DNA of 64,000 bases, taken from NCBI GenBank assembly GCA_029990175.1, contig JARKIP010000011.1, forward strand, positions 5,270,001 through 5,334,000, in the 5' to 3' direction. The translations under genes were made by a program, and so were the position numbers. The DNA is from Petunia secreta. Taxonomy: Eukaryota > Streptophyta > Magnoliopsida > Solanales > Solanaceae. Positions within the stretch are counted from its first letter, which is position 1; the number at the start of each line of letters is the position of its first letter. Below are positions 30,917 through 43,310 of the stretch, one piece after another. The notes beneath the pieces are model-generated. The model did not search any database, was not told the DNA's origin, and was given only the letters and a program-made list of their open reading frames with translations.

Positions 30917-33900
30917 GTGAAGAAGACTTATGAAAAGCCAACGCTAAATATGGGAGGTAACTCTAAGACTCAGTTGAACACACCATCATCTTCGTCTACC
31001 CAATGCCACAACTGTAGAGGATATGGTCATTTTTCTAGAGATTGTCCTACTCGAAGGGCCATAACTCTTATCGATGGAAGACCCCAAGAGCAGGATAGTG
31101 AGCCCGAAGAGGAGAATAGTGATGAAGGGGAATTAATTTCTGAAGGAGAAGATGCAATCGAGGATGATGATCCTCGAGCATTTCTTGTTGTGAGAAGGAG
31201 CTTGAGTGTGATGTTAGCCGAAGACGATGAGAATGTGCAACGTGAGAACCTTTTTCATGCTAGATGCCGAGTCAAGGGTGTGGTCTACTCGATGATCATT
31301 GACTGCGGTAGTTGTGCTAACGTTGTGAGTCAAACATTGGTTTCGCAATTGAAGTTACCCACCTCGAAGCACCCGAACCCATATCGGTTGCAATAGCTTA
31401 ATGAATGTGGTGAACTGAAGGGTACGAAAAAAGTGTCGGTCAAATTCAAAATTGGCAACTACATTGAGGAGCTCATATTTGATGTGTTGCCAATGCAAGC
31501 TTGCCATCTTCTATTTGGGAGGCCATGGCAGTTTGATCGGAATGTTGTGTATAATGGCAAGGCTAACACCTATACTGCCACTCACGAGGGAAGAAAGTTC
31601 GTGCTTAAACCGTTGACTCCGAAGCAAGTCAGTGAGGACTATAAAAAAAATGAAGGAGCTGAAAGAAGCGGCTAAAGCTAAGATCCCCATCGGTGGACCA
31701 ATTGTGGCCGAAACAACAGCTCCATCACCCGAAGTCAAAAATATTTGTGCAATCATGAAACCGGGTGAAATTTTACGAGGCAACGACACCGATCGAATGA
31801 TGATTTGCCTCGTGCATAAGGGTATCCTTTTAACTCCAAATGATGATTTAACTAACGATAATCCTTTGCCTTTGTCTGTTCGTAAAGTTTTGCAGGACTT
31901 CGATGACATGTTTCCCAAGGAAATGCCTGGTGGATTGCCTCCATTACGAGGAATCGAGCCCCAAATAGATTTTGTACCAGAGTCACAAATCCCCAACAAA
32001 CCTGCATACCGGTGTAATCCTGAAGACACCAAAGAGCTCCAAAGGCAGGTTGATGAATTACTGAACAAGGGCCTTGTCCGAGAGAGCTTGAGTCTTGCGC
32101 CGTTCCTGTTATCCTTGTTCCAAAGAAGGATGGAACATGGCAAATGTGCATTGATTGCCGGGCAGTCAACAAAATAATGGTAAAGTATCGTCATCCTATC
32201 CCTCAATTAAATGACATGCTAGATGAGTTAAGTAGTTCTTCATGCTTTACGAAGATAGATCTCAGGTCCGGTTACCACCCAATCCGAATGAAACCCGGAG
32301 ACGAGTGGAAAACCGCATTCAAGACCAAATTCGGTCTCTATGAATGGCTGGTAATGCCTTTTGGCTTATCCAACGCCCTGAGCACATTCATGTGACTGAT
32401 GAACCATGTGCTCAAACCCGTTCATAAATAAGTTTGTTGTCGTTTACTTCGATGACATCCTTATTTATAGTATATCTGTGGGTGAACATGCCGAACACCT
32501 AAGGCTAGTGCTTGATAAGCTTAGAGAAGAGAAGCTGTATGCTAACTTCAAGAAGTGTGCCTTTTTTGTCGAACGTGTGGTCTTTCTAGGATTCGTTGTC
32601 AGCGCTAATGGTGTTGAAGTCGACGAATCAAAAGTCGAAGCCATCAAAGATTGGCCAACACCAACCTCAGTAACACAAGTTCGTAGCTTCCATGGCTTAG
32701 CTAGCTTTTACCGGAGGTTTGTTCGAGACTTTAGCACCGTGGCAGCTCCTCTGACCGAGCTGGTAAAGAAAGACCATCCATTCATGTGGGGAGAGTCCCA
32801 AGAAAGGGCTTTCCAGGAGTTGAAACGGGGGCTTTGCTCTGGCCCGTTGTTGCAACTCCCTGACTTCGGCAAAGCTTTCGAAGTCGAGTGTGATGCGTCC
32901 GGAGTTGGGATCGGAGGAGTGCTTATGCAAGAATCGAAGCCGATCGCTTACTTCAGAGAAAAGCTTAAGGGTAGAACCTTGAATTACTCAATGTATGACA
33001 AGGAGTTGTATGCCCTCGTTCGAGCACTCGCCCATTGGCAGCACTATTTGTGGCCTCGAGAGTTTGTGGTTAAGAGTGATCATGAATCTTTGAAACATCT
33101 CTGAGGTCAGGAGAAACTGAACCGAAGGCATGCCAAATGGGTTTAATTCATTGAGAGTTTTCCCTATGTAATTCATTACAAAAAGGGAAAAGACAATGTT
33201 GTGGCCGATGCGCTATCGAGGACATTTGCCTTAGCGACCACACTCGCCTCTAGGCTCATGGGATTTGAAAGCATCAATTTGATGTACGAAGACGATCCCA
33301 AGCTAAAATGCGTTCGAGACGCAATCTTGAGAGGCCGAAGGGTTAAGAAATATCAGTGGCACGACGGCTACCTCTTCAAGAATGGGAGGGTTTGTGTGCC
33401 GGTGTCATCGTGGAGAGAGCTCTTAGTTCGAGAAGCTCACTCTGGAGGCTTGATGGGACACTTCGGTATCGACAAAACTCTTGGTATCTTAACCGAGCAG
33501 TTCCATTGGCCAAAGATACGACGAGATGTGGAAAAGCTTTGCAGCTCTTGTCTCATTTGCAAGAAAGCTAAATCGAAGTCCAACCCTCATGGATTGTATA
33601 CCCCGTTGCCTGTGCCTGATCGACCTTGGGTTGATATATCCATGGACTTTGTCTTGGGGTTATCAAGATCATGGGGAGGACATGATAGCATCTTTGTTGT
33701 CGTAGATCGATTTTCCAAAATAGCTCACTTTATTCCTTGCAAGAAATGCGATTGTGCACAACATGTTGCTTCCTTGTTTATTTTTCATGTGTTAAAATTG
33801 CATGGTGTGCCACGTACAATTGTGAATGAACAGGACTCGAAGTTCTTGAGCGATTTTTGGAAATGTTTGTGGGGTGCCCTTGGCACCAAACTACTATTCT

Positions 33901-34582
33901 CGACGTCTCACCATCCTCAGACTGATGGACAGACCGAGGTAGTTAACTGAACCTTGGGGTCTTTGCTTCGTGCAATGACCAAAGGCAAGGTCGGAAACTG
34001 GGCTGATCGATTGCCCATGATGGAGTTTGCATACAATCGAACGGTGCATCGAATGATAAATATGACCTCGTTCGAGTGTGTGTATGGTTTTAATCCTTTG
34101 ATCTAACCCGGTTGCCTCGAGATGTTGTTATTGATTTTAAAGGTACTGATCGAGCTAAAGCTCTGCTCGAATTGCATGCCAAGACGAAGAAGAATCTCGA
34201 GGAAGCTTATGCCAAAGTGGCATTTAAAAAGAACAAGGGGCAAAAGAAGTTGGAGTTGAAGAAGGGAGATTGGGTTTGGGTTCGCTTCCAAAGAGAGCGA
34301 TTCCCGAACCAAAGGAAAGGAAAGTTGGCTCCTCGAGGGGATGGTCCATTTCAAGTGCTGAGCAAGATTAACAACAATGCTTATGTGATCGACCTCTCAG
34401 GTGAGTATAATGTGTCCAACACCTTCAATGTGACTGACTTAACTCCTTGTTTTGTAGGCCAAGTACCGGAGACAGATGATGAAGCGATTTCGAGGACGAA
34501 ATCATCTCAAGAAGGGGAGGATGATGCAGCCCAAAGTGCTGATCAAGTACTCGACAATCCACCGAAGTCAATGACAGATTAA
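30917..34582 (+). pseudogene. Chromovirus pol, broken into several frames
   Basis: In order: a canonical CX2CX4HX4C knuckle (CHNCRGYGHFSRDC, near 31005), protease near 31300 (IDCGSCANVV), RT from about 31900 with YFDDIL near 32445, RNase H (ECDASGVGIGGV near 32885), integrase with a GHFGIDKT and CLICKKAK zinc region near 33455-33570 and an ISMDF/DRFSK core near 33640-33710, TDGQTEVVN near 33925, and a C-terminal SH3-like segment ending at 34582. Stops or frameshifts occur near 31394, 32155, 32393, 33100 and 33948. Single-base changes explain most of them. It cannot make a working polyprotein. Confidence 0.8.
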
Positions 34583-34660
34583 CCGAGGCCAATGACACGA
34601 AGCCAAGCCAAGTTGCTCCATGACATGCACATTTAGTTGGCTTGGCCGGGAGGAAGTATA

Positions 34661-35363
34661 TGTTCGGAGGAAGAATCGCAAAGTGCTAGATCCGAAGGCC
34701 ACATATTCAAATTTGAGCCCGAGGACAAAGTGACCGAACACCAACTCTTGGCGCCGAGCAGTACAGAACCGAATACAACAAATTGTGTTCGAAGTCAAGT
34801 GAGCGCCCGATGACAAATGTGTTCAAGCAAGCAACCAAGTACCGAAGTCAAGGCTGCCGAACACTCATCCAAGTGTGATCGAGCAAGCAACCGACCACCG
34901 AAATCAAGGCTGCCGAACACACTTTAGTTCAGTCCTGCGTGGCTTGTTCTTATTGGTCACCTGTGACCATTTTACTATTTTACCCTTAATAATTCTTATT
35001 TAAACCTTCTTCCATTCCATTGTAAGTAGCTAGTTTTTGGATATTGAGTAATGAATGAAATTTCCGAGAGCATTTCTTGGCTCCGATGAGAGAAAACCCC
35101 AGTGAGGGAGTCTTGGACTTGTGGATTTCGGTGAATCCGATTGAACATTTCCTCTTTGATCATTCAGTTTGCAAGCGGCAATGTTCTCTTGAGGATTGTT
35201 GCATAGTTTAGGTGATTCTTGACTTTCCTTTCGATCGAGCTTTGAGATAAGTTCCTTACTGTTCTTTCGAAACGAAGCAACTCTTGTCTTGCTTCTATCT
35301 TTTTATCTTGTTTTCCGCTGTTGACTCGGTTGCTAGTCTTATCTTCGGATTTGGCTTGCACCA
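34661..35363 (+). repeat. 3' LTR of the chromovirus
   Basis: It begins TGTTCGGAGG after the purine-rich GCCGGGAGGAAGTATA, and ends GGCTTGCACCA, identical to the LTR stub at 28747-28770. It contains a short repeated phrase (CCGAA-x-TCAAGGCTGCCGAACAC) near 34845-34920. Confidence 0.8.
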
Positions 35364-35580
35364 GAAAATCAGGGCAATCCTGAAAAATTTTTATGCGTGG
35401 GAATTCAGCCACCAAGAAGAGATCTTAGGAGACGCCGAAACATCTGAGGATTCATATGATTGGCAGATGATAGTCGAGCTAACCCCCGCAAGCCTGATGA
35501 GCCTTGAAGTTCCAGATACAGGGTCTTTTAGAGGGCAGCGTGATGCACTAGTCAACTATCGGCGAGCAGTTGTACCATAG
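35364..35580 (+). pseudogene. Tat-P2 second RNase H and integrase start, remnant
   Basis: The frame matches Tat-P1 (39115-39310) and Tat-M (47210-47400): the KKFHAW-like motif, ASEDSYDWQM, and the ALVNY segment that opens the integrase zinc region. It stops there; no integrase core follows. Confidence 0.7.
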
Positions 35581-37790
35581 GGTTGTAAACGATAAAAAAA
35601 GATGACTTTCAAGGCTCACCACCCTTAAACAGGGAAGCCCAATCAAATACCCCCGAATCTTCAAGGATCAAACATGAAGTACCTTAACTTAGGAAAGCAT
35701 TTACTTTGCTTAAGTTATATCCTGTCAATTATGGTATTTTATCAGACATGTTATGGGTTTTCACCCACAGTATCACAGGCTCTGCGCCTCCTTTATCAAT
35801 AAAACTACTATCTTACTTAGTCAGTTTTACTTATTTATTTAGATCCATCTATGATCCAACTATTCATAGCCCCAGCCAGACCTAAGTTGAAGTAATACAC
35901 TCATTTTTTGCTATAAATATCAGAGTACACAACTCACTTAGAGTTAGACCACGTCTAGCTCAGCCACCGGGCATTAATCGAGCGTTGATCTTGTTAAATC
36001 AATAATTACACCTACCCGGCGATGGGGACACCTGTCTGCATAGTCCCAGAAAGAATATAATACTCGAGTAACTAACCGAAGACGTTTTGTCTCAAAATGC
36101 AAAAGGACCGTTTCCACACGGGTTAAATTCGTCCCGTTGTGGGTGCAAACAGTCATCTGCTATGGATGAACCGAGCCGCCATCTATAAGTGCACAACGGA
36201 TGTAATTTCTCAAGGCAGGCACCCTGACACACGTTCTTAAACAACTAGAACAGTCAGGACAACCGGAAGCCATCTAATGTCTAGGTGCATAAACATACTG
36301 CTTGGTTACACAATACGAAATGCGTAATAACACAAGTACGCATAAAAGATTGGTGCACATTCATTTCATTGATAACAAACAACCCGTAGGCTCATAATAT
36401 ACATTTAGTTCTTACTGAATACAATATTTGTTTATAACAATTGTAGAAAAATGAAAGAAAGGGAAGACTAAAAACAAAGAGCTCCCCAGGATTAACATGG
36501 CTGAAAAAATCCTTCATCTGGATAGTAGCTATACGCCGTAAATAGTCCGGAGTTCTTCTTTTCTTCTAACAGCCCGAGATATGTCGACCCGAGCATTCTT
36601 TCAAGGTACACGGTCGTTGGTGCAACTAAATCCCATCTGTTTGATCAAAGCAAGGGATCCCGGAAGCACCTAAGTACAGGCTTGACCTTCCCTCATCTTG
36701 TCCATAAAAATTGAAGGGAAAATAGAAGACTAGCAGCGAAGCTTGACCATCTGCTTCAACCTCAACTGGCCAAATCGGAGTGCACAATCCGCAGATCTTC
36801 AAGCACAAACAGGAGTTCGCCGAGAGTAGGAAGGCTTGAGCTGGGAACCTACCACAGGGGAGCCACTTCCCTCGAGTATCCCACAGCCAAAGGCCGATGA
36901 GGCATTACAATAGTGCTGCAGCTGAAGCAGATAACCAAGGAGAAAGCCATGAACCGTGGAGGAATCTGGAGCTCAGTGACACCTTAGCCACCCGCTGTTG
37001 TGAAGTTAAATCCTCTAACATGCAGCGAAATGGAGCCAAAAAGTTGATCACCAGTCCGGTACCATTGAAGGAGCGACCTAGACACCGAGGTATCCAAGCG
37101 GAGAAGCTGTATGGAAGATAAAAGGGCTAAGCATCCTGACCCCGCATGATAAGAAGAATATCACATCAACCGTTGTGTTAGAAGATGAGCGCACCGTAAT
37201 CAGTTCACATGAAATAATGAAGATATCCTAAAGGATATCGTTAGAATCTCGATCAAACTTCATGATTCGGGGGACTTCATCCGTTTTCTCATAGGTGAAG
37301 AAAGAAAAAGAGGTAAATACAGGCGAGTTTCCTCCCTCATGCAATATCCTTTCAGAACGAAGAAGGTTTTCTGGGAATATCAAACCATGATCAAAGGGGA
37401 ACATTTTTAAGGAAAGGAAAACTTCTCGCTATCATGCGAAATTGCAGAAGAAGTAAATTATTTTCTGAAGAACAGTTTATGATTTACCCACTGCCATGAA
37501 GTCACTATTCATAGGTAGAAAGGGATAAGGAAGAGGCACAAAACGGTCACACGTCATTATTGCTAGATATATAAAACGATTCGGAGCAGTTAATCACAGT
37601 TTCTGAAAAAAATATGTGAGATCGGTATCAGCCAATCAGAAGGAAGCACGCGAAGTTCTCGAAGAATTTAATAATATTCTTGGTCAAAGAGACTACGAGT
37701 CTCAATGAGTCAGTGAGATATCTTTTCATATCTACGCCGCTTTCACTTATTGACTGCGTGCGTCAGCACTCCGCAAGTGGGGGGACTTAT
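35581..37790 (+). other. 3' noncoding region of Tat-P2
   Basis: It has AATAAA at 35799-35804, a TATAAATA at 35912-35919, an antisense frame at 35974-36156, and a purine tract (AAGTGGGGGGACTTAT, 37775-37790) before the LTR. No other gene is supported. Confidence 0.6.
35974..36156 (-). pseudogene. Possible antisense ORF of the Tat family (copy in Tat-P2)
   Basis: Sixty codons read against the host element, aligned residue by residue with the 554-820 frame and ending at the same relative stop. A stop codon lies just upstream of its first ATG, so the N-terminus is lost or lies in another frame. Product unknown. Confidence 0.4.
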
Positions 37791-38295
37791 TGTGTGGCAA
37801 AAAAAAAGCCACCTATTTTTATGGGGATACGAGTCCAGCTGGCGAAACTAGACTTATCCTACAAGTCACTGGGCACTGAGGATATACGCCCTCTTCTAGA
37901 GCCAACTACCCCTTTAGGCGGTTTGGTCACAGGGCGCAGGGCACACATCCCGTTGCCTAGGATTTACAGTCTCCTTGTTAGGGATTAGTATACCACCGCC
38001 TTGAGTTGTTGGACCGTGGCCCAATTAGTACTTGTATTTTACCTTATTTAGGACTGGGTATCACTATTATAAATAGCCCTCCTTACAACATATTGTATAC
38101 AAGACACGATTCGCCATCAGATTCGGCCACCTTCAAGGAATAAGATTTACTTTGCTTTCTCCATTATTTCTTGTTTAATTAGTTGTCCTTGTTTTCATTG
38201 TATTTACTTAATTTTCCATCGTAATTTACCGTATTGCTTGTGACCTCATTCATAATTAATTATTTAACCTAGACGTACAAATTTAGGCATAAACA
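37791..38295 (+). repeat. 3' LTR of Tat-P2
   Basis: It begins TGTGTGGC followed by an A run and ends TTAGGCATAAACA. TATAAATA lies at 38068-38075. Immediately after it the Tat-P1 coding sequence resumes. Confidence 0.9.
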
Positions 38296-38300
38296 ATGTC

Positions 38301-39421
38301 GTCTTTCTGAGGTGCTGCGGAAGCAAGGAGGACCCCTGTGGCAGATACAAAGTTATTTAACAATGGCTCGAACGAACATTCATCTCCTACAGATTCCAGT
38401 GATAAGCGAACTAGAGACAGGTGAGCACGCACTATTATAGGTTTCAATAACTGATATAGCCTAGAATGCAGTCCTTATACGAGAAAAGAACGGGAAGCAG
38501 TTTCCCATGAAAATACGCCATCAGGATGTTGCAGCGCATTGACAAGTTCTTGCCCTTGTCGCTCCAGTTCATAGCAACCGCGGTCATGGCCATACGAGAG
38601 GTGCGCTCATACTTTCAGGAACACTTGGTCAGTTAAGTCTCTTCGACACTGGTGCAAGCCATTTTGAGTAAACCCGGTATGTCGAAAGATATGGCAAAGT
38701 GGGCTGAAGAGTTGGGAGAGTACGACGTCATCTATCAACCCCGTACAGATATCAAATTTCAGGCGTTGGAAGGTTTTACCACATATTTTGCAGAAGAATT
38801 GGAATGGAAGGCTGAAGAGTCACTCAGGAATGAAGTAGTGATCGAGTGTGCCCATTGAGAAATTCGCAGGGGAACAAATCCCAATGGGGAGGAGGTTGAT
38901 CTGTGGATCAGAATGCCGTCTGGAATGGTCTACCATCATGCCATAAAAAATGATGACAATGAAGCAGAGTGTCAGAGTGTGAAGCCATAATTCAAGCTCT
39001 TGACTAAGCCTACACACTGGGGGCCAGGGAGATCATCATGTACAATAAATCTCAGCTAAAGGTCAATCAACTATGGGAGATCTTTGTAGCTGAGGACATC
39101 TACGAGCCAGGCCGAAAAAAGAATATCAAAGCCATCCTAAAAAAATTTCATGCGTGGAAATTTATCCACCACGAAGAGATCCCAGGATACACCGAAGCAT
39201 CTGAGGATTCATACGATTGGCAGATGATAGCTGAGCTAACCGTCGCAAGCCTTATAAACCTTGAACTTCTAGATACAGGATCTTTTGCAGGCAGCGTGAT
39301 GCGCTAGTTAACTATCTGAGCAAAGAAGATCTTCCTGAAGACAAGTTAGAAATCATCTACTTGCGGAAATAGGCAGTTCACTGTTGCTTTATCGGTGAGG
39401 GGTTGTACCATAGGGACGTCA
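38301..39421 (+). pseudogene. Tat-P1 RNase H, second RNase H and integrase start
   Basis: It opens with EVLRKQGGPLW, the junction that replaces the missing reverse transcriptase, then LLYVSITDIA and a GKQFPM segment of RNase H. A clean 68-codon frame (38652-38858) holds ELGEYDVIYQPRT. The second RNase H-like domain continues with KNDDNEAEC and MYNKSQLKVNQ (39038-39307). The last recognisable protein is the start of the integrase zinc region (GLYHRDV near 39402). Several stops and frameshifts are present. Confidence 0.75.
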
Positions 39422-41626
39422 ACGACCCTAGGGATGCCTTTCATGCCTTAAACAGGAAAGCCCAACCAAATGCCCCCGAATATTTCGAGGATAAAACATG
39501 AAGTACTTTTGCTTGTGAAAGCATTTACTTTACTTATGTTATTTCCTTATAATTACGGTATTTCCATATTTATCAAACATGTTATGGGTTTTCACCCACA
39601 TCATCTCAGGATCCGTGCCTCTTTTATCAATAAAACTACTATTTTACTTAGTCAGGTTTACTTATTTAATTAGATCCATTTACGTCCCAACTATTCATAG
39701 CCCCAGCCAGACCTAAGTTGAAGTAAGACACTCACTTTTTGCTATAAAAAGTTGAGTACACTACTCCTTTAGAGCTAGACCACGTCTAGCTCACACACCA
39801 GGCATTAATCGAGCATTGATATCGTTAAATCAACAATTGCACTACACGCGGATGGGGACGCCTGTTCGGGTAGTGCAAAATAGTGTTAAATACTCGAGTA
39901 ACGAAGCGAAGACGTTTTGCCTCAGAACGCAAAAGGACTGTTACCACACGAGCTAAAGTCATCCTATTGTTGGTGTAAACAACTATCTACTACCGATACA
40001 ACCTAGCCTCCGTCTATTGGTGCACAATAGACGTAATTGCTCAAGGCAGGCACATTGACATATGTTCTCAAACAACTAGAACAGTCATGATGAACGGAAG
40101 CCATCGAATATCTAAGTGCATAGCATACTGATTGGTCACACATTACGAAACGGGTAATAACATAAGTGTGTATGAAATATTGGTGAACATTCATTTCATT
40201 AATTAAAAACAGCCCGTAGGCTTAAAATATATATTTAGTTCTTCCTGAATACAACATTTGTTTATAACAATTGTAAAAAAAAAAAAGTAAAGGGAAGACT
40301 AAAAATAAAGGGTTCCTCAGGACTAGCACGGCTGAAGATCCACCCTCTGGATTGCAGCTAGAAGCCGTAAAACAGTCTGGAATTCCTTCTTTTCTTGACA
40401 TCATGAGATATTTCAGCTCGAGCATTCCTTCGAGGTACGCGGCCATTGAAGTAGTCAAGGTCCATACACTTAATCAAAGCAAGAGAATTTGGAAGCATTT
40501 GAGTATAGACCTAGCCTTCCCCCATCTTGTCCTCTAGTACCGAAGAAAAACTCAAGGGCTAGCCTCCGAGCTCTGCAAGAAAGCTTGACCATCCACGTCA
40601 ACCTCAACTGGTCAAACCGAAGTGCACAACTCCGTAGATCCAAGAATGGAAGGGCTTAAGCTGGGAATCCGTTAAGGGGAAACCTCTTCCCTTGGATATT
40701 CCACAGCTAGCGGCTGATGAGGCATGACGATAGCGGTTTAGCTGAAGCAGATAATCAAGGCACGATCCAGGGGTCATAATAGGACCCAAGGCTTTGTGAC
40801 GCCTTAGCCACCTACTGGCATGAAGCTGTATCCTTTTTCGTGCCATATAACGGAGCCAAGCAATGTATCATCAGCCCAAAACCATTGAAGGAGTGTCCAT
40901 AGCACACAAAGCATCTGGGAGGAGAATCCCCATGACAGCGGGCAAGGTTAAGCCTGCTGACCCAGCATCACAAAAGGAATATCACAATACCTGTTGTGCT
41001 AGAAGATGAATATACCGTAATTAGTGCACATAGCATGATGAAGATTCTCTAAACACCATCATTATAATCTCGATCAGACTTCATGATTTGGGGGTCTTAC
41101 TCTTTTCCATATGAATGAAGGCAGAGAAAAAGGTAACCTCATAAGAGCTTTTTCCCAAGAATTCCTCATGCACCATCCATACAGAACAAAGGAAGGATTT
41201 AGGAAATATCAAACTAGGGTCAAAGGCAAACATCTTCTGAAAAAAGGGAGATTCTCGTAAAAAAGTTTTTTATAGACGCAAATTTTCTAAGGAGGAGTGT
41301 GTTTTGAAGAAATTTGTGATCTCTCCAGCCTCATAAGTTCGTTATTTATAGGTGAAATAAGATAAGGATAGAGCACGAAATGGTTTTGCGTCATAATTTC
41401 TGAAGATATAGAAGGATTTGGAGCAGTTAATGGCAGTTTCGGTAAAGACGTACTGAATTTAGCATCAACCAATCAGGTTGAAGCACGCAAAGTTCTCGAA
41501 GAAAACAGTGTAATTCTGGGTCAAAGAGCCTGCGAGTCTCAAGGAGTCAGTGAGATACCTTTTCACATCACGCCGCTTTCACTTCCTAACTGCTTGCGTC
41601 AGCACTCAGCAAGTGGAGGGACTGAT
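39422..41626 (+). other. 3' noncoding region of Tat-P1
   Basis: It parallels 35581-37790: an AATAAA near 39629, TATAAAAA at 39743-39750, a third antisense frame (about 39985 down to 39825), and a purine-rich AAGTGGAGGGACTGAT before the LTR. No gene is supported in the remainder. Confidence 0.6.
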
Positions 41627-42123
41627 TGTGTAGGAAAAATACGCCACCTATTGTTATGGGGATACAAGTCCAGCTGGCAGACTAGAATTATCCTACAATT
41701 CACCGTTCACTGAGGATATACGCCCACTCCTAAAGCCAACGACCGTTTAGGCGGTTTGGTCATAGGGCGCAGGGCACACATCCCGCCGCCTAGAATTTAC
41801 AGTCTCCTAGTTAGGGTTTAGTATACCACCGCCTTGAGTTGTAGGCCCATGACGTTATTAGTATTTTATCCTCTTTAGGACTGGGTATCACTACTATAAA
41901 TACCCTTCTTTACGTTGTATTGTGGACAAGACACCATTTACCACCGAAATCAGCTACTCTCAAGGAATAAGAATTCCTTTACTTTCTCTATTATTGCCTA
42001 CTTAATTACTTGTCTTTACTTTCATCGTATTTACTTACTTTTTCCATCATAATATACCATATTCCTTGTGACCTCATTCATAATTAGTTGTTTAACCTAG
42101 ACGTACAAAATTAGGCATAAACA
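41627..42123 (+). repeat. 3' LTR of Tat-P1
   Basis: It is 497 bp, the same as the 5' LTR, with roughly 10-12% divergence by eye over the first 250 bases. TATAAATA lies at 41895-41902. Confidence 0.9.
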
Positions 42124-42128
42124 TTGTG

Positions 42129-43310
42129 CACCACACTTATAGACATGAGGCTACAGGATATTTAGAATGGTTTATTTTCCTTCTTCTCTAGATTGTGCGA
42201 TAGAGCTACTTAATAAGAATTCAGCCTTCTAATGAAATGTTTATACGTAGCGATTCCTTCAAAGAGACTCACACCTACCCAAAAGAGCAAAGTCTTTACT
42301 AGTTAGGGTACTAGCAGAGTACCTTGTGAAATAGATGAGCATGAGGAGTCCATATATGAGTTTCCATCTGGAACTTCATAGACTCGGTCTGTTCAGGGAA
42401 AGGTTAGGGGTGCTCAAGCCACCGCACCTACATAAGGGAGGCCATCAGATTCCTGACTAGCATTGTAGCTACTCAGGCTAGACGGCAGCATACAGGCCTC
42501 AGGGTGTCGATACGGGTTCTAGGATTCGTGATTTCCTCATATTAGAGCCTCTAGTTTTCCAGGATCTAGCACAACAAAGGTTCCCAGGATTTTCTGGATA
42601 GAGTAGCTAGAGCCCTCAGAGTATGGTATGCCATAGATATACAGTCAGTTGAATGGATAACATATAGATTGCAGGATCTAGTAGTAGGCTGGTATAGTAC
42701 TTGGGAGATATCTAGGGGAGTAAATGTTGCTCCCGCTACTTGGCGGGAGTTCTAAGAAGCATTCCTCTACTATTACTTACCTATAGAGAAACATAGAGAA
42801 TAGTTGGATCAGTTCTTGACATTGAGACATGGGTGTATGAGTGTTGCCGAATGCAACCTTCACTTTAATTCTTTGGCAAGGTTTACTCCTAAATTGTATC
42901 AGACATGGAGGACAGAGTACACAAGTATTCTCCCTAGAACTGGAGGAAAGGAAGTAGAAGCTGAGGGTTGACAGAGATAGGAGCTCAAACAAGAGAGGCA
43001 GATTTTCGAGTTCGTTGGGTGAGACATCTAATGCTATTAGACAACAGAATGTCAGGCAGACAGCAGCTAGTACTCTTTCACGATTGCATGGGTTGAGATC
43101 TGATCGACCCCCATAGTCTAGAGCTAGTCATGCATCACGGGCTTCAGGATCCCAATATCGATGTGTTTCTAGTTAGGGTGGTTCACTTTATCCTAGGTGT
43201 TCTGATTGTGGTAAACACTATTTGGGCTGATGCTAGTTGGGTGTAGATGCATGTTAAACTTGTGGTGAGTTAGACCATTTTATGAGAGATTTCCTGTTTG
43301 GGGGGGGGGG
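42129..43310 (+). pseudogene. Tekay-1 gag, heavily decayed
   Basis: Recognisable segments include a DFLDRVARALRV-type motif near 42590, VGWYSTWEISRG near 42690, and LTLRHGCMSVAE near 42815-42850. Stops are frequent. A knuckle region near 43200-43290 is mutated. A run of G at 43301-43313 follows. Confidence 0.65.

Larger units (their letters stand above)
28747..35363 (+). mobile_element. Chromovirus inside Tat-P2, 5' LTR nearly lost
   Basis: Only the last 24 bases of the 5' LTR remain (28747-28770), identical to the 3' end of the LTR at 34661-35363. The primer site TGGTATCAGAGCA follows at 28774-28786. Gag, zinc knuckle, protease, RT, RNase H, integrase and C-terminal domain are recognisable across several broken frames. 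RSFHGLASFYRRFV and the GEYNVSNTFNVTDL C-terminus suggest a CRM/Reina/Galadriel-type chromovirus; I cannot decide which. Confidence 0.8.
28259..38295 (+). mobile_element. Tat-P2: second plus-strand Tat-family copy inside Tat-P1
   Basis: The duplication ATGTC lies at 28254-28258 and 38296-38300. It retains most of the 5' LTR (28259-28741), then nothing until RNase H sequence at 35364, then a 3' noncoding region and a full 3' LTR. The gap is occupied by a chromovirus (28747-35363) that itself lacks nearly all of its 5' LTR. One deletion therefore probably removed the Tat-P2 LTR end, its gag and protease, and the chromovirus 5' LTR. Confidence 0.8.
1937..42123 (+). mobile_element. Tat-P1: non-autonomous Tat-lineage Ty3 element, split by three insertions
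   Basis: LTRs of 497 bp lie at 1937-2433 and 41627-42123. TTGTG is duplicated at 1932-1936 and 42124-42128, exactly rejoining Tekay-1 internal sequence. Own pieces are 1937-3473, 14575-15429, 27990-28258 and 38301-42123. Read in order they give LTR, primer site, gag, a cysteine/histidine region, protease, a short linker, RNase H, a second RNase H-like domain, the first part of the integrase zinc region, then about 2 kb of noncoding DNA and the LTR. There is no reverse transcriptase and no integrase core. The gag and protease motifs and the dual RNase H place it in the Tat lineage. Confidence 0.85.
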
